Made by a program: the position numbers and the translations under genes
NCBI GenBank assembly: GCA_019235885.1
Contig: JAFAKB010000007.1
Span: 1-41,184 of the forward strand
Length of the DNA: 41,184 nucleotides
Origin: Candidatus Eremiobacterota bacterium
GTDB taxonomy: Bacteria; Vulcanimicrobiota; Vulcanimicrobiia; Vulcanimicrobiales; Vulcanimicrobiaceae
Direction: 5' to 3'
Shown: piece after piece, positions 9,781 through 18,238 of the stretch
Layout of the letters: each line of letters opens with the position of its first letter
How positions within the stretch are numbered: the stretch's first letter is position 1
Notes under the pieces: generated by a model
What the model was told of the DNA's origin: nothing
Databases searched by the model: none
The model's input: only the letters and a program-made list of their open reading frames with translations

Positions 9781-9960
9781 GTGGACGACGTGTCGCCCGA
9801 TCCGGCGATATCCGCCGAGCGTGACCGGCCGGGGTCTCCGGACCCACGACGAGGACTTGGGATCGACAAGGGCCTCTTCGAGGTCCCAGACGATTTTGAT
9901 GATCCGTTGCCGCCTGAGATCATGCGGTACTTCACGGACGTGGATCCTCTAGAGCCGTGA
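9781..9960 (+). pseudogene. Orphan antitoxin-like C-terminus (Phd/VapB type), probably a remnant
   Basis: A 59-codon frame starts at GTG 9781 (GTG 9790 is an alternative), just after an in-frame stop at 9775. Its second half, including GLFEVPDDFDDPLPPEI, closely resembles the toxin-wrapping tail of Phd/VapB-type antitoxins, usually written K-G-x-[FIW]-x-x-x-D-D-F-D-x-P-L-P. The N-terminal DNA-binding Phd fold that should precede it is absent in all forward frames, because deoC occupies the DNA upstream. No PIN-domain toxin follows: the stop overlaps the GTG of the CoA-transferase by 2 bases. I read it as the broken end of a lost toxin-antitoxin pair, but a short functional protein cannot be excluded. 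Confidence 0.5.
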
Positions 9961-11123
9961 GCACATATCGGCCGCCGCTCGACGGTATCCGTGTGCTGGA
10001 GCTGGGCTCGTCGGTGGCGGGGCCGGCCGCGGGGCGGCTGCTGGCCGACTTGGGTGCGGACGTGCTGAAGGTCGAGAGCGACGAGGGGGACGGGCTGCGG
10101 ACCTGGGGGCCGCCGGCGCCGGACGGGACCTCGTGGTGGTTCAAGTCGCACAACCGCAACAAGCGTTTCTTGCGCTTCGACCTGCACGATGAATCAGACC
10201 GCGCGACGGTGCGCGCGATCGCGCTGCGGTGCGACGTCCTGCTCGAAAACTTTCGGCCCGGGCGGCTCGCCGAGTGGGGACTCGGCTACGAGAGCTTGCG
10301 CGCCGACAACCCGCGGATCGTCTATGCCTCGATCAGCGGCTTCGGGCAGGACGGCCCGTACCGCGACCGGGCCGGGTTCGGCAACATCGCGGAGTCGATG
10401 AGCGGACTGCGCTACATCACCGGCTTTCCCGATCGTCCGCCGGTGCGAGTCGGGATCTCGCTCGCCGACGAGCTCGCGGCGCTGTACTGCGTGGTCGGCA
10501 TTCAGGCGGCGCTGCTGGCGCGCGAGCGCGACGGCGCCGGCGACTACGTCGACGTCTCGCTGCTCGAAGCCTCGATTGCGCTGACGCAAGGAATGCTTCC
10601 CGAGTACGACGCGCTGGGCATCGTGCGCGAGCGGACCGGCAACTCGCACGCCGCCGTCGCGCCCTCGAACATCTACCCGACGCGCGACGGCAAATGGATC
10701 GCGATCGGCGCGAACGCGAACTCGCTCTTCCGGCGCTTCGTCACGGCGATGGGGAAACCGGAGCTGGCCGACGACCCGCGCTACCGCGGCAACCGCGAGC
10801 GCACCGAGCGCGGCGCGGAGATCGACGCGTGGGTCGCCGACTGGACCCGCACGCTGGACGCCGCGGAAGCCGCGGCGATTCTCGCGGAGGCCGGCGTTCC
10901 CGCGGGGCCGGTCTACTCTATCGCCGACATCGTCGCCGACGAGCAGGTGCGCGCGCGCGGCGTCGTGCGCCATCTGCCGGACGATGCGGGAAACGAAGTG
11001 GCGACGACCGCGCCGGTGCTGCGCTTTCGCGCGCACCCGACCGTCTCGCACCACGCCGCGCGAGCGGTCGGCGCCGACACCGCCGCGGTGCTCGACGAGC
11101 TCGGGATCGGAGGCGCACGATAG
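9957..11123 (+). CDS. Class III (CaiB/BaiF family) CoA-transferase
   Basis: Family III CoA-transferases move coenzyme A between carboxylic acids through a glutamyl or aspartyl anhydride and thioester. The 388-residue protein has the normal length. Family features are GIRVLELGSSVAGP near the N-terminus, VLLENFRPG, SISGFGQDGPY, and YVDVSLLEA with the aspartate that forms the intermediate. It starts at GTG 9957 and ends at 11123, where the stop TAG overlaps the first codon of the ABC ATPase. The three next genes encode an importer, so the enzyme probably activates the imported acid. The acid cannot be told from sequence. Confidence 0.9.
   Translation: MSTYRPPLDGIRVLELGSSVAGPAAGRLLADLGADVLKVESDEGDGLRTWGPPAPDGTSWWFKSHNRNKRFLRFDLHDESDRATVRAIALRCDVLLENFRPGRLAEWGLGYESLRADNPRIVYASISGFGQDGPYRDRAGFGNIAESMSGLRYITGFPDRPPVRVGISLADELAALYCVVGIQAALLARERDGAGDYVDVSLLEASIALTQGMLPEYDALGIVRERTGNSHAAVAPSNIYPTRDGKWIAIGANANSLFRRFVTAMGKPELADDPRYRGNRERTERGAEIDAWVADWTRTLDAAEAAAILAEAGVPAGPVYSIADIVADEQVRARGVVRHLPDDAGNEVATTAPVLRFRAHPTVSHHAARAVGADTAAVLDELGIGGAR
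11109..11113 (+). promoter_or_regulatory. Shine-Dalgarno GGAGG placed for an ATA start
   Basis: A perfect GGAGG sits 6 bases before ATA at 11120, the ideal spacing for initiation there. No ATG, GTG or TTG lies in frame between this site and the Walker A motif, so this site decides the start of the ATPase. Confidence 0.6.
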
Positions 11124-11905
11124 CGATCATCGCGTTCGGTCACGTCACGAAGACGTTCGAGACGGGCTACACGGCGCTGCAGGACGTCGACCTGGCGATC
11201 GAGGCGCAGCGCTTCGTCGCGCTGGTCGGGCCCTCGGGATGCGGCAAGTCGACGACGCTCTCGCTCGTCGCCGGGCTCGATCAGCCCACCCGCGGGACGG
11301 TGAGCGTCCGCGGGAAGCTGGTCGACGGGATCACCGACGGCACCGGGTTTCTGTTTCAGCGCGACGCGCTGCTGCCGTGGAAGAGCGTGCGCGACAACGT
11401 CGCCCTCCCGTTGCAGCTGCGCGGCATAACCGGCGCGAGCGCGCGCACGCGCGTCGACGAGTGGATCGGGCGCGTCGGGCTGCGCGGCTTCGAGGCCTCG
11501 TACCCGTACCAGCTGTCCGGGGGGATGCGCAAGCGCGTCGCGCTCGCGCAGACGCTGGTCTACGACCCGGAGATCCTGCTGATGGACGAGCCGTTCTCGG
11601 CGCTCGACGTGCAGACGCGCAACTTGATGGAAGGCGAATTGCTGAGCCTCTGGCAAGGCTCGGGGAAGACCGTGATCTTCGTGACTCACGACCTCGAAGA
11701 GGCGATCGCGCTCGCCGACGAGGTGGTGGTCATGACCGCCGGGCCGGGGCGCGTGAAGGCGCGCTACGACGTGACCCTGCCGCGTCCGCGCGACATCGAA
11801 CAGGTTCGGTTCGACCCGCGCTTCACCGAGCTCTACTCGAAGATGTGGAACGACCTGCGTGACGAGGTGCTGGAGAGCTATGCGCGAGCGAACGCAGCCG
11901 GTTAA
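11120..11905 (+). CDS. ABC transporter ATP-binding protein, NitT/TauT type
   Basis: This protein hydrolyses ATP to drive the importer formed with the next two genes. All motifs are present: Walker A GPSGCGKST at about 37-45, Q-loop FLFQRDALLPW, signature LSGGMRKR, Walker B ILLMDEPFSALD, and H-loop VTHDLEEA. It resembles the TauB/SsuB/NrtD branch and would be 261 residues long. The start is odd. Homology must begin near AFGHVTKTF, but the frame offers only ATA (11120) or ATC there. ATA has a well-placed GGAGG and forms the 4-base overlap ATAG with the upstream stop. The permease start overlaps its 3' end by 26 bases. Confidence 0.9.
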   Translation: MAIIAFGHVTKTFETGYTALQDVDLAIEAQRFVALVGPSGCGKSTTLSLVAGLDQPTRGTVSVRGKLVDGITDGTGFLFQRDALLPWKSVRDNVALPLQLRGITGASARTRVDEWIGRVGLRGFEASYPYQLSGGMRKRVALAQTLVYDPEILLMDEPFSALDVQTRNLMEGELLSLWQGSGKTVIFVTHDLEEAIALADEVVVMTAGPGRVKARYDVTLPRPRDIEQVRFDPRFTELYSKMWNDLRDEVLESYARANAAG

Positions 11906-12659
11906 CCGCGCCGCCGTCGCGGCGATTCAGGCTGCGCTCGCCCTCCTCGCGCTGGTGCTCTGGGAGCTGGGCGTGCGCGCGGGCAAGATCGATCCGTTCT
12001 TTTTCTCTTCGCCCTCGCAGATCGCGGCAACGATCGGCAGCTGGTGGCAGCACGGCTACGTCGTGCGTGACGTCGCCGTGACGATGCAGGAGACCGTCTT
12101 CGGCTTGCTGGTCGGCGGCGCGATCGGGGTCGTGCTGGCGGTGATTCTCGCCTCCAGCAGCTGGCTGGGCGCGATCTTCGTCCCTTTCTTGGTCCTGCTC
12201 AACTCGATCCCGCGCGTGACGCTGGTCCCGCTGTTCATCCTGTGGTTCGGCTTCACGCTGTGGTCGAAGGTCGTCAGCGCGGTCGTGCTGGTGCTGTTCG
12301 TGGTGTTCTTCGCGACCTACGACGGGATCAAGGACGTCGATCCGACGCTGGTCGCGAACGTGCGCGTCCTGGGCGCGAAGCGGATCGGCGTGATGCGCCA
12401 CGTCCTGATCCCCTCGGCACTGACCTGGATCTTCTCGTCGCTGCGCTCGGCCGTCGGCTTCGCGCTGATCGGCGCGGTCGTGGCGGAGTACTTCGGCGCG
12501 CAGGCCGGGGTCGGCTACCGCATCCAATTCTCCGAGTCGCAGCTCAACACGAGCGGCGTCTTCGGCGGACTGTTCATCCTGATGGTGCTCGTGTTCTTGA
12601 TCAACCTGTTCTTCCAATGGCTCCAGCGGCGGCTGCTCGTCTGGAAGCCCGCCGACTAG
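11880..12659 (+). CDS. ABC transporter permease, NitT/TauT type
   Basis: The 259-residue inner-membrane subunit has about six hydrophobic segments and the cytoplasmic EAA loop near GAKRIGVMRHVLIP, which docks onto the ATPase. Family resemblance is to SsuC/TauC. The start is set at ATG 11880, preceded by GGAGAG; an ATG 21 bases upstream is also in frame. The gene overlaps the ATPase gene and is followed 9 bases later by the substrate-binding protein, so the three are one transcription unit. The conserved SIPRVTLVPLFILWFG segment lies in the transmembrane core. Confidence 0.92.
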   Translation: MRERTQPVNRAAVAAIQAALALLALVLWELGVRAGKIDPFFFSSPSQIAATIGSWWQHGYVVRDVAVTMQETVFGLLVGGAIGVVLAVILASSSWLGAIFVPFLVLLNSIPRVTLVPLFILWFGFTLWSKVVSAVVLVLFVVFFATYDGIKDVDPTLVANVRVLGAKRIGVMRHVLIPSALTWIFSSLRSAVGFALIGAVVAEYFGAQAGVGYRIQFSESQLNTSGVFGGLFILMVLVFLINLFFQWLQRRLLVWKPAD

Positions 12660-12668
12660 GAGGTTCCG

Positions 12669-13712
12669 ATGCCGCACATCTCACGCCGCACGCTGATCGG
12701 CGGTTTGGCCGCTGCCGGGGCCTCCACGACGTTCGGCGTGCCGACGATCGTGATCGCCGCCGCGCCGAAGGAGAAGGTGCCGGTCGCGGTCGGTTCGGAG
12801 CACGCGCTCGTCTATCTGCCGTGGGACGTCGCGAAGGCGCTCGGCTATTTCGACGCGGAAGGCCTCGACGTCGACCTGACCTACACCAAGGGCGGCAGCG
12901 AAGCGGCGACGGCGCTCGCGTCCGGGTCGGCCGAGTACAGCGGAAACGCGATCGACCACGCGATCGCCGCGGCCGAGCGCGGGAAGTCGCTGGTGATGAT
13001 CGCGGACTTCATGAACCAGCCGGGGATCGCGGTGATGGTGCGCCCCGCGGACCGCGAGAAGTACAAGACGTTCGCCGACTTCAAAGGCAAGACGATCGGC
13101 GTGACGTCGATCGGCTCGGCGACGCACGTGCTGGCGACCTGGATGGGGCACCGCGCGGGCCTCGGCAAGGACGATCTGAAGATCGTCGGCGTCGGCGGCG
13201 GCGCGACGATGATCTCCGCGCTCAGCGGGAACCAGGTCGACGCGGCGTACGGCAACGACCCGTACGCCACGACGCTGATCAAGACCGGGCGCGGCGTGCA
13301 GTGGCTGGGCCTCTACACCTCCGCCGACACGCGGCGGGCGCTCGGCTTTCGCGAGTACTGCTTCACCGGCGCGCTCACGCGCGGCGAGGTGATTCAGAAG
13401 AATCCGGAGCGCACGCAGAAGATCGTGAACGCGCTGGTGCGCGCGCAGAAGTTCATGGCGACCAGGACCTCGGCCCAGATCGCGGCCGCGCTCTCCGACG
13501 AGTTTCGCGGCGGCACGCCGCAAGCCGACTGGGCAGCTTCGTACAGCCACTCCCGCCCGGCCTACACGCAATACGGCACGATCGCGCTCGACGGCGTGCG
13601 CGCCGTGATGGAGACCAACAACTACTTCCTCGGCGCGAGCTCGAAAGTCGATCCGGCGAAGCTCTACGACAACACGTTCGTCGACAAAGCCGCCCGAACG
13701 GTGAAACTCTAA
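12669..13712 (+). CDS. ABC transporter substrate-binding protein (NMT1/SsuA-like) with Tat-type signal
   Basis: The 347-residue periplasmic protein captures the substrate for the adjacent importer. The N-terminus SRRTLIGGLAAAGA has the twin-arginine pattern followed by a weakly hydrophobic stretch, so export in folded form is likely. The mature part follows the NMT1/THI5/SsuA fold: VYLPWDVAKALGYFDAEGL, then DLTYTKGGSEAATALASGSA, and later DFKGKTIGVTSIGSATH. Such proteins bind sulfonates, nitrate, pyrimidine precursors or aromatic acids; this ligand is unknown. A strong AGGAGG lies just before ATG 12669. The 3' end overlaps the convergent small gene by 4 bases. Confidence 0.92.
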   Translation: MPHISRRTLIGGLAAAGASTTFGVPTIVIAAAPKEKVPVAVGSEHALVYLPWDVAKALGYFDAEGLDVDLTYTKGGSEAATALASGSAEYSGNAIDHAIAAAERGKSLVMIADFMNQPGIAVMVRPADREKYKTFADFKGKTIGVTSIGSATHVLATWMGHRAGLGKDDLKIVGVGGGATMISALSGNQVDAAYGNDPYATTLIKTGRGVQWLGLYTSADTRRALGFREYCFTGALTRGEVIQKNPERTQKIVNALVRAQKFMATRTSAQIAAALSDEFRGGTPQADWAASYSHSRPAYTQYGTIALDGVRAVMETNNYFLGASSKVDPAKLYDNTFVDKAARTVKL

Positions 13713-13909
13713 GGCTTGCGCTGCTCGCGCTGCTGGTACTCCGGTCTACGCCAGTAGTCCGTGGGTACCAGCGGTTCGCCGGTTCGATGGTCGTAGACGT
13801 AGTAATTTTCAGGCCGTTTCTCACCGGGTGCGAGAAGTCGAATTCCGCACTTGTCGGCGAGTCTCCGCCCCATTTCACGCAGGCGCTCTCGTGAGTTCAT
13901 CGTGTTCAT
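13709..13909 (-). CDS. Small hypothetical protein
   Basis: The 66-residue product is charged and has no membrane segment. It begins MNTMNSRERLREMGRRL and ends in a basic, Gln-rich tail. I do not recognise a family. Support for the gene comes from its start: ATG 13909 overlaps the stop of the upstream membrane-protein gene in an ATGA, which implies translational coupling. A second in-frame ATG at 13900 is an alternative. Base composition is less GC-rich than most of the window. It converges with the ABC operon and overlaps its last 4 bases. Confidence 0.55.
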   Translation of the reverse strand: MNTMNSRERLREMGRRLADKCGIRLLAPGEKRPENYYVYDHRTGEPLVPTDYWRRPEYQQREQRKP

Positions 13910-14505
13910 TGTACCACACTTCCAGCCGCCCGGCTCAACAACACGAGAAGTGCGCTCCCGAATAGCAGCGTCACCGCGGCGATCGCCGCGCGGCGTTTCC
14001 GCGCGCACAGCCGGGCGTTGTCATCTCCCACCAGCGCGCATCTTTCGATCGCTTCCCGAGTAGTCTCGGCTGGGTCCAAAGCAAAGTCGACAACGAAGCG
14101 CAAACGGCTCCCGATGTCCCTCGGGCCGTGTACGAACGCAAACGCGCACGTCGTGGCCGAAACGAATAGCATCCCGAGGCCGGCGATCCGCTCAACAGGA
14201 TGAAGCTGTCCCAGCTTGTCGGCGGTAAACAGCGCCACGCCGATGATGCCGGCGGCGATCGCGATCAGGCCGTTGTCCAAGGCATCGATGCTTTGAACGA
14301 AACCGTCGTTGTAGCGCACGGTTTCTCCATAGAGAAATCTGGTGTCTTCATCCAGCGGGTCCTCGATGCGGTCGCTGCGGTCAAGATCGGGCTGAGCGGG
14401 CGGCGACGGCACGACCTCTCGGCGTCCGAGGTCGCGCGCGAGCGCCAGAACCAACAACCCCAGTTCCGCGACGAAAAACGCGAAGGCGACCCACGAGCCG
14501 TTCAT
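13906..14505 (-). CDS. Membrane protein of unknown function
   Basis: The 199-residue protein has about four hydrophobic segments: near residues 5-22, two adjacent ones near 80-120 (IAIAAGIIGVALF and IAGLGMLFVSATTCAFAF), and one near 172-190. A charged cytoplasmic-looking region separates the first from the rest. No catalytic motif is visible. It is followed by a coupled 66-residue gene and preceded by a small zinc-finger-like gene 53 bases upstream on the same strand. The group looks like a small accessory operon of lower GC content. Confidence 0.7.
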   Translation of the reverse strand: MNGSWVAFAFFVAELGLLVLALARDLGRREVVPSPPAQPDLDRSDRIEDPLDEDTRFLYGETVRYNDGFVQSIDALDNGLIAIAAGIIGVALFTADKLGQLHPVERIAGLGMLFVSATTCAFAFVHGPRDIGSRLRFVVDFALDPAETTREAIERCALVGDDNARLCARKRRAAIAAVTLLFGSALLVLLSRAAGSVVQ

Positions 14506-14558
14506 CCCGCTGCATCGTCTCAGAAGGATGTGGCCGGACGGTGTCCAGGTTCAGCAGG

Positions 14559-14873
14559 TTACGCGGCGCCGTCCCAGAGCGCGCTCAGGCGCGAGACGAT
14601 TGCGTGGTCGTGGGGCTGCAGGCCGGTGCCTTTGCAGACGCGGCACGCAGAAGGCGCGCATTCATCGCAGGCGCCGGTCCCCGTGCAGTGGCGGCAATCG
14701 TCTTCCGGCGAGCGCCGGCGGCGGCGCTTGCGCGGCAGCGCCCACCGCTCCGCGGCGCGGCGGCGCTGCTCTTCGCGGTAGAGCTCGGTCTCTTTGAGGA
14801 GGGCGCACACGCCGAGGACGGAGATGCAAGCCAAAGCACCGACGACGAAGTCGGTGAAGCTGCGATCCTTCAT
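14559..14873 (-). CDS. Small membrane-anchored protein with DnaJ-like CxxC repeats
   Basis: The 104-residue protein has one N-terminal membrane segment at about 8-25 (FVVGALACISVLGVCALL), then a very basic stretch, then a cysteine-rich part CRHCTGTGACDECAPSACRV followed by CKGTG. CxxCxGxG units are the hallmark of the DnaJ central zinc-binding domain, and here two partial copies can be counted. There is no J domain. Anchored DnaJ-type zinc fingers usually bind unfolded protein or act as thiol-redox modules; that role is inferred. ATG 14873 opens the reading frame. Confidence 0.65.
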   Translation of the reverse strand: MKDRSFTDFVVGALACISVLGVCALLKETELYREEQRRRAAERWALPRKRRRRRSPEDDCRHCTGTGACDECAPSACRVCKGTGLQPHDHAIVSRLSALWDGAA

Positions 14874-14882
14874 TTACGTACG

Positions 14883-15980
<1,098 letters not shown>

Positions 15981-16044
15981 GACGTAGAGCAGCGCGTTGA
16001 ACGCGCCGATCGCTACGAAAAACCCGAGGAAGAATGCCGCGTCG

Positions 16045-17157
16045 CTAGAGATTGCCGCGCTTCGCCTGTTCCTGCTCGATCGACACGAACAGCGCCTTGA
16101 AGTTACCTTTACCGAACGAGAGCGAACCGCGGCGCTGGATGATCTCGAAGAACAGCGTCGGCCGGTCTTGTAACGGTTTGGTGAAGATTTGGAGCATGTA
16201 CCCCTTGTCGTCTTTATCGACGAGAATGCTCAAGTCGCGTAGCACCGCGACGTCTTCCTGGATCGCTCCGACCCGCTCGCCGAGCGTGTCGTAATACGCC
16301 GCCGGCGTCTCGATGAGCTCGACCCCGTTGGAGCGCAGCGCGCCGACCGTCGCGGCGATGTCGTCGGTCGCGATCGCGACGTGCTGGACGCCCGGCCCGC
16401 CGTAGAAGTCGAGGTACTCCTCAATCTGCGAGCGCTTGCGCCCCTCGGCCGGCTCGTTGATCGGCATCTTGACCTTGCCGCTCGGGGACTGCATCACTTT
16501 GGAGCGGAGCGCGGTGTACTCGGTCGAGATGTCTTTGTCGTCGAACCCGATCAGCTGCGTGAACCCCAGCGCTTTGGCGTAGTAGTCGCACCAGCGGTCC
16601 ATCTCGTTCCAGCCAACGTTCCCGACGCAGTGGTCGATGCGCACCAGCCCGACGCGCGGAGAGGGCGGCATCGCCGCCTGCCACGGCCGGTAGCCCGGGA
16701 GCCAGACGCGGCGGTAGCCGCCGCGCTCGATCAGCGAGTGGACGGTGTCGCCGTAGGTGCCGATCTGCGCTCGCACGACGCGGCCCTGCTCGTCCTCGGC
16801 GGCGGCCGGGTGGGCGAGGGGGCGCGCCCCGCCGGCGAGCGCCGCATCGAACGCCTCGCGCGCGCCGGAGGTGCGCAGCGCGACGTCGCGGACGCCGTCG
16901 CCGTGGCGGGCGACGTGCTCGGCGATCTCCCCCTCGGGCCGGAGTGAGCACGTCAGCACCAGCGTCAGCTCGTTCTGGCGGACGACGTACGAGGCGCGGT
17001 CCTTGACGCCGGTCTCGGGGCCGGCGTACGCCAACGGCGCGAAGCCGAACGCGGTGCAGTAGTAGTGCGCGGCCTGCTTCGCGTTGCCGACCCACAGCTC
17101 CAGGTGATCGAACTCGAGCGACTCGAGCGCTGCCGAGCGGGCGGTCATCGTGCTCAC
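16045..17157 (-). CDS. hppD: 4-Hydroxyphenylpyruvate dioxygenase
   Basis: HPPD (EC 1.13.11.27) converts 4-hydroxyphenylpyruvate to homogentisate in tyrosine breakdown. The 370-residue protein has the two vicinal-oxygen-chelate halves typical of the family. The iron ligands are His176 in IDHCVGN, His259 in VQHVAI and Glu338 in FFEIIQR, and the C-terminal GNFKALFVSIEQEQ is diagnostic. GTG 17157 and ATG 17148 are both plausible starts. It is divergent from the repeat-protein operon. No homogentisate dioxygenase is in the window; the FAH-family gene at 40 kb could act later in the same route but looks exported. Confidence 0.95.
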   Translation of the reverse strand: MSTMTARSAALESLEFDHLELWVGNAKQAAHYYCTAFGFAPLAYAGPETGVKDRASYVVRQNELTLVLTCSLRPEGEIAEHVARHGDGVRDVALRTSGAREAFDAALAGGARPLAHPAAAEDEQGRVVRAQIGTYGDTVHSLIERGGYRRVWLPGYRPWQAAMPPSPRVGLVRIDHCVGNVGWNEMDRWCDYYAKALGFTQLIGFDDKDISTEYTALRSKVMQSPSGKVKMPINEPAEGRKRSQIEEYLDFYGGPGVQHVAIATDDIAATVGALRSNGVELIETPAAYYDTLGERVGAIQEDVAVLRDLSILVDKDDKGYMLQIFTKPLQDRPTLFFEIIQRRGSLSFGKGNFKALFVSIEQEQAKRGNL

Positions 17158-17268
17158 GCCATCCGGTTACCCCGGCCGGGCCGGGTTCCCTCGTTCGGCG
17201 GCGAGCGAGCGTTTTCGCGCCGGTGGGTATGACGTTGTCCGATGCTCTTCAACCCGGTGAGGGATCGC

Positions 17269-17832
17269 ATGCAGACACAAGACGTTCGCGAAGCCGCGCA
17301 GAGCGCGGTGGACCAGTCGAAATCGTTCTTGAGCAAACAGGTCGACGAACGGTCGACCCAACTCGGACAGCAGATCGAAACCGTCGCGCAAGACCTGCGC
17401 CGCGTGGGCGACCACTTGCGCGAGACCGAAGTCGGCGGCGGCGCGGCGCGCTACGTCGACCAAGGCGTGGAGCTGATCGAGCGGCTCGCGCGCTATCTCG
17501 AAGACTCCGACGGCGAACGGCTGATCGGCGACGCCGAGAACTACGTTCGCCGCCAGCCGTGGGCGCTCGCCGGCGCCGGGCTCGTGCTTGGTTTTGCCGC
17601 CTCGCGCTTCTTGAAGGCCTCGAGCGCGCGGCGCTATCGCGAGACGTACGGCGGACCGCAGACCTACGGAACGCAATCGGACGGAACGCCGTCTTACGGA
17701 ACGCCGTCGTACGGAACGCCATCATACGAAACGCGGTCGGACGGAACCGAGTCGTATGCGACGCAGTCGTATCGCGGTACGGCGACCTCGTATCGCGAGA
17801 CCGAAAACGACGGCGGGCGCTATGCGACCTGA
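17269..17832 (+). CDS. Membrane-anchored protein with a pentapeptide-repeat tail (YqjD/DUF883-like)
   Basis: The 187-residue protein starts with a long amphipathic helical region (about 1-100), followed by RRQPWALAGAGLVLGFAASR, a single membrane helix in the position and style seen in YqjD/ElaB/DUF883 proteins. The C-terminal 50 residues are a low-complexity tail of seven 5-residue units of the form G-T-P-S-Y. ATG 17269 is chosen because GAGGG lies just before it; an ATG nine codons upstream is in frame. It heads three overlapping genes of the type often induced by envelope or osmotic stress. The exact function is unknown. Confidence 0.75.
   Translation: MQTQDVREAAQSAVDQSKSFLSKQVDERSTQLGQQIETVAQDLRRVGDHLRETEVGGGAARYVDQGVELIERLARYLEDSDGERLIGDAENYVRRQPWALAGAGLVLGFAASRFLKASSARRYRETYGGPQTYGTQSDGTPSYGTPSYGTPSYETRSDGTESYATQSYRGTATSYRETENDGGRYAT
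17668..17772 (+). repeat. Seven tandem 15-bp in-frame repeats
   Basis: Seven 15-base units follow the pattern GGAACGCCGTCGTAC and encode GTQSD, GTPSY three times, ETRSD, GTESY and ATQSY. Units three and four differ by one silent base, so the array may be young and able to change length by slippage. It encodes the tail of the membrane-anchored protein. Confidence 0.85.
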
Positions 17833-18238
17833 CGCCCCGAGCGAGGCCGATCGTCCGATCGGCGAGCTCCTGCGCGAGCTCGGTGACGAGATCTCGACGC
17901 TCGTGCGGGCTGAGATCGCGCTCGCCAAAGCCGAGTTCGCCGAGAAGGTGAAGCCGGCCGCCGCGTCCGCCGGGATGTTCGGCGGAACGGCGCTGCTCGG
18001 CCTCGGCGCGTTCGGCGCCGCGACCGCGTTCTTGATCGCGCTGATCGCGCTCGCGCTCCCGGTGTGGGCGGCGGCGCTCGTCGTCGCCGTCGTCTACGGC
18101 GCCGTCGCGCTCGTCCTCGCGCAAACCGGCAAGAAGAAGTTGCAAGAAGCCGCGCCGCTCGTTCCGGAGCAGACCGCGCAAACCGTGAAGGAAGACATCG
18201 AATGGGCCAAGACTCGAATGAAATCCGGCGCGAGATAG
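17822..18238 (+). CDS. Holin-X/YqjE-like membrane protein (Phage_holin_3_6 family)
   Basis: The 138-residue protein has a charged N-terminal helix (PIGELLRELGDEISTLVRAE) and two adjacent membrane helices at about 50-105, the standard layout of the putative actinobacterial holin-X and YqjE family. Despite the name, chromosomal members are generally not lysis proteins and travel with DUF3618 or YqjD partners, as here. ATG 17822 overlaps the upstream gene by 11 bases, and the next gene starts inside its 3' end, so the three are translationally coupled. Confidence 0.8.
   Translation: MRPDAPSEADRPIGELLRELGDEISTLVRAEIALAKAEFAEKVKPAAASAGMFGGTALLGLGAFGAATAFLIALIALALPVWAAALVVAVVYGAVALVLAQTGKKKLQEAAPLVPEQTAQTVKEDIEWAKTRMKSGAR

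Noticed and set aside
9740-9952. Open frame of 70 codons upstream of the CoA-transferase
   Set aside because: It is out of frame with the antitoxin-like segment and has no motif.
9943-9955. GGATCCTCTAGAG, identical to part of a common cloning-vector polylinker
   Set aside because: The match is 13 bases only, flanking bases do not continue the polylinker, and it encodes VDPLE within the antitoxin-like frame. Chance is the simpler explanation.
10229-11119. Upstream extension of the ABC ATPase frame into the CoA-transferase gene
   Set aside because: The extension is an Arg-rich shadow of the CoA-transferase; ATPase homology begins only at about 11120, so the extension is not part of the protein.
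17668-17772. The 15-bp repeats as a CRISPR or other DNA-level array
   Set aside because: Units are directly adjacent without spacers and in frame within a gene; they are a coding repeat.
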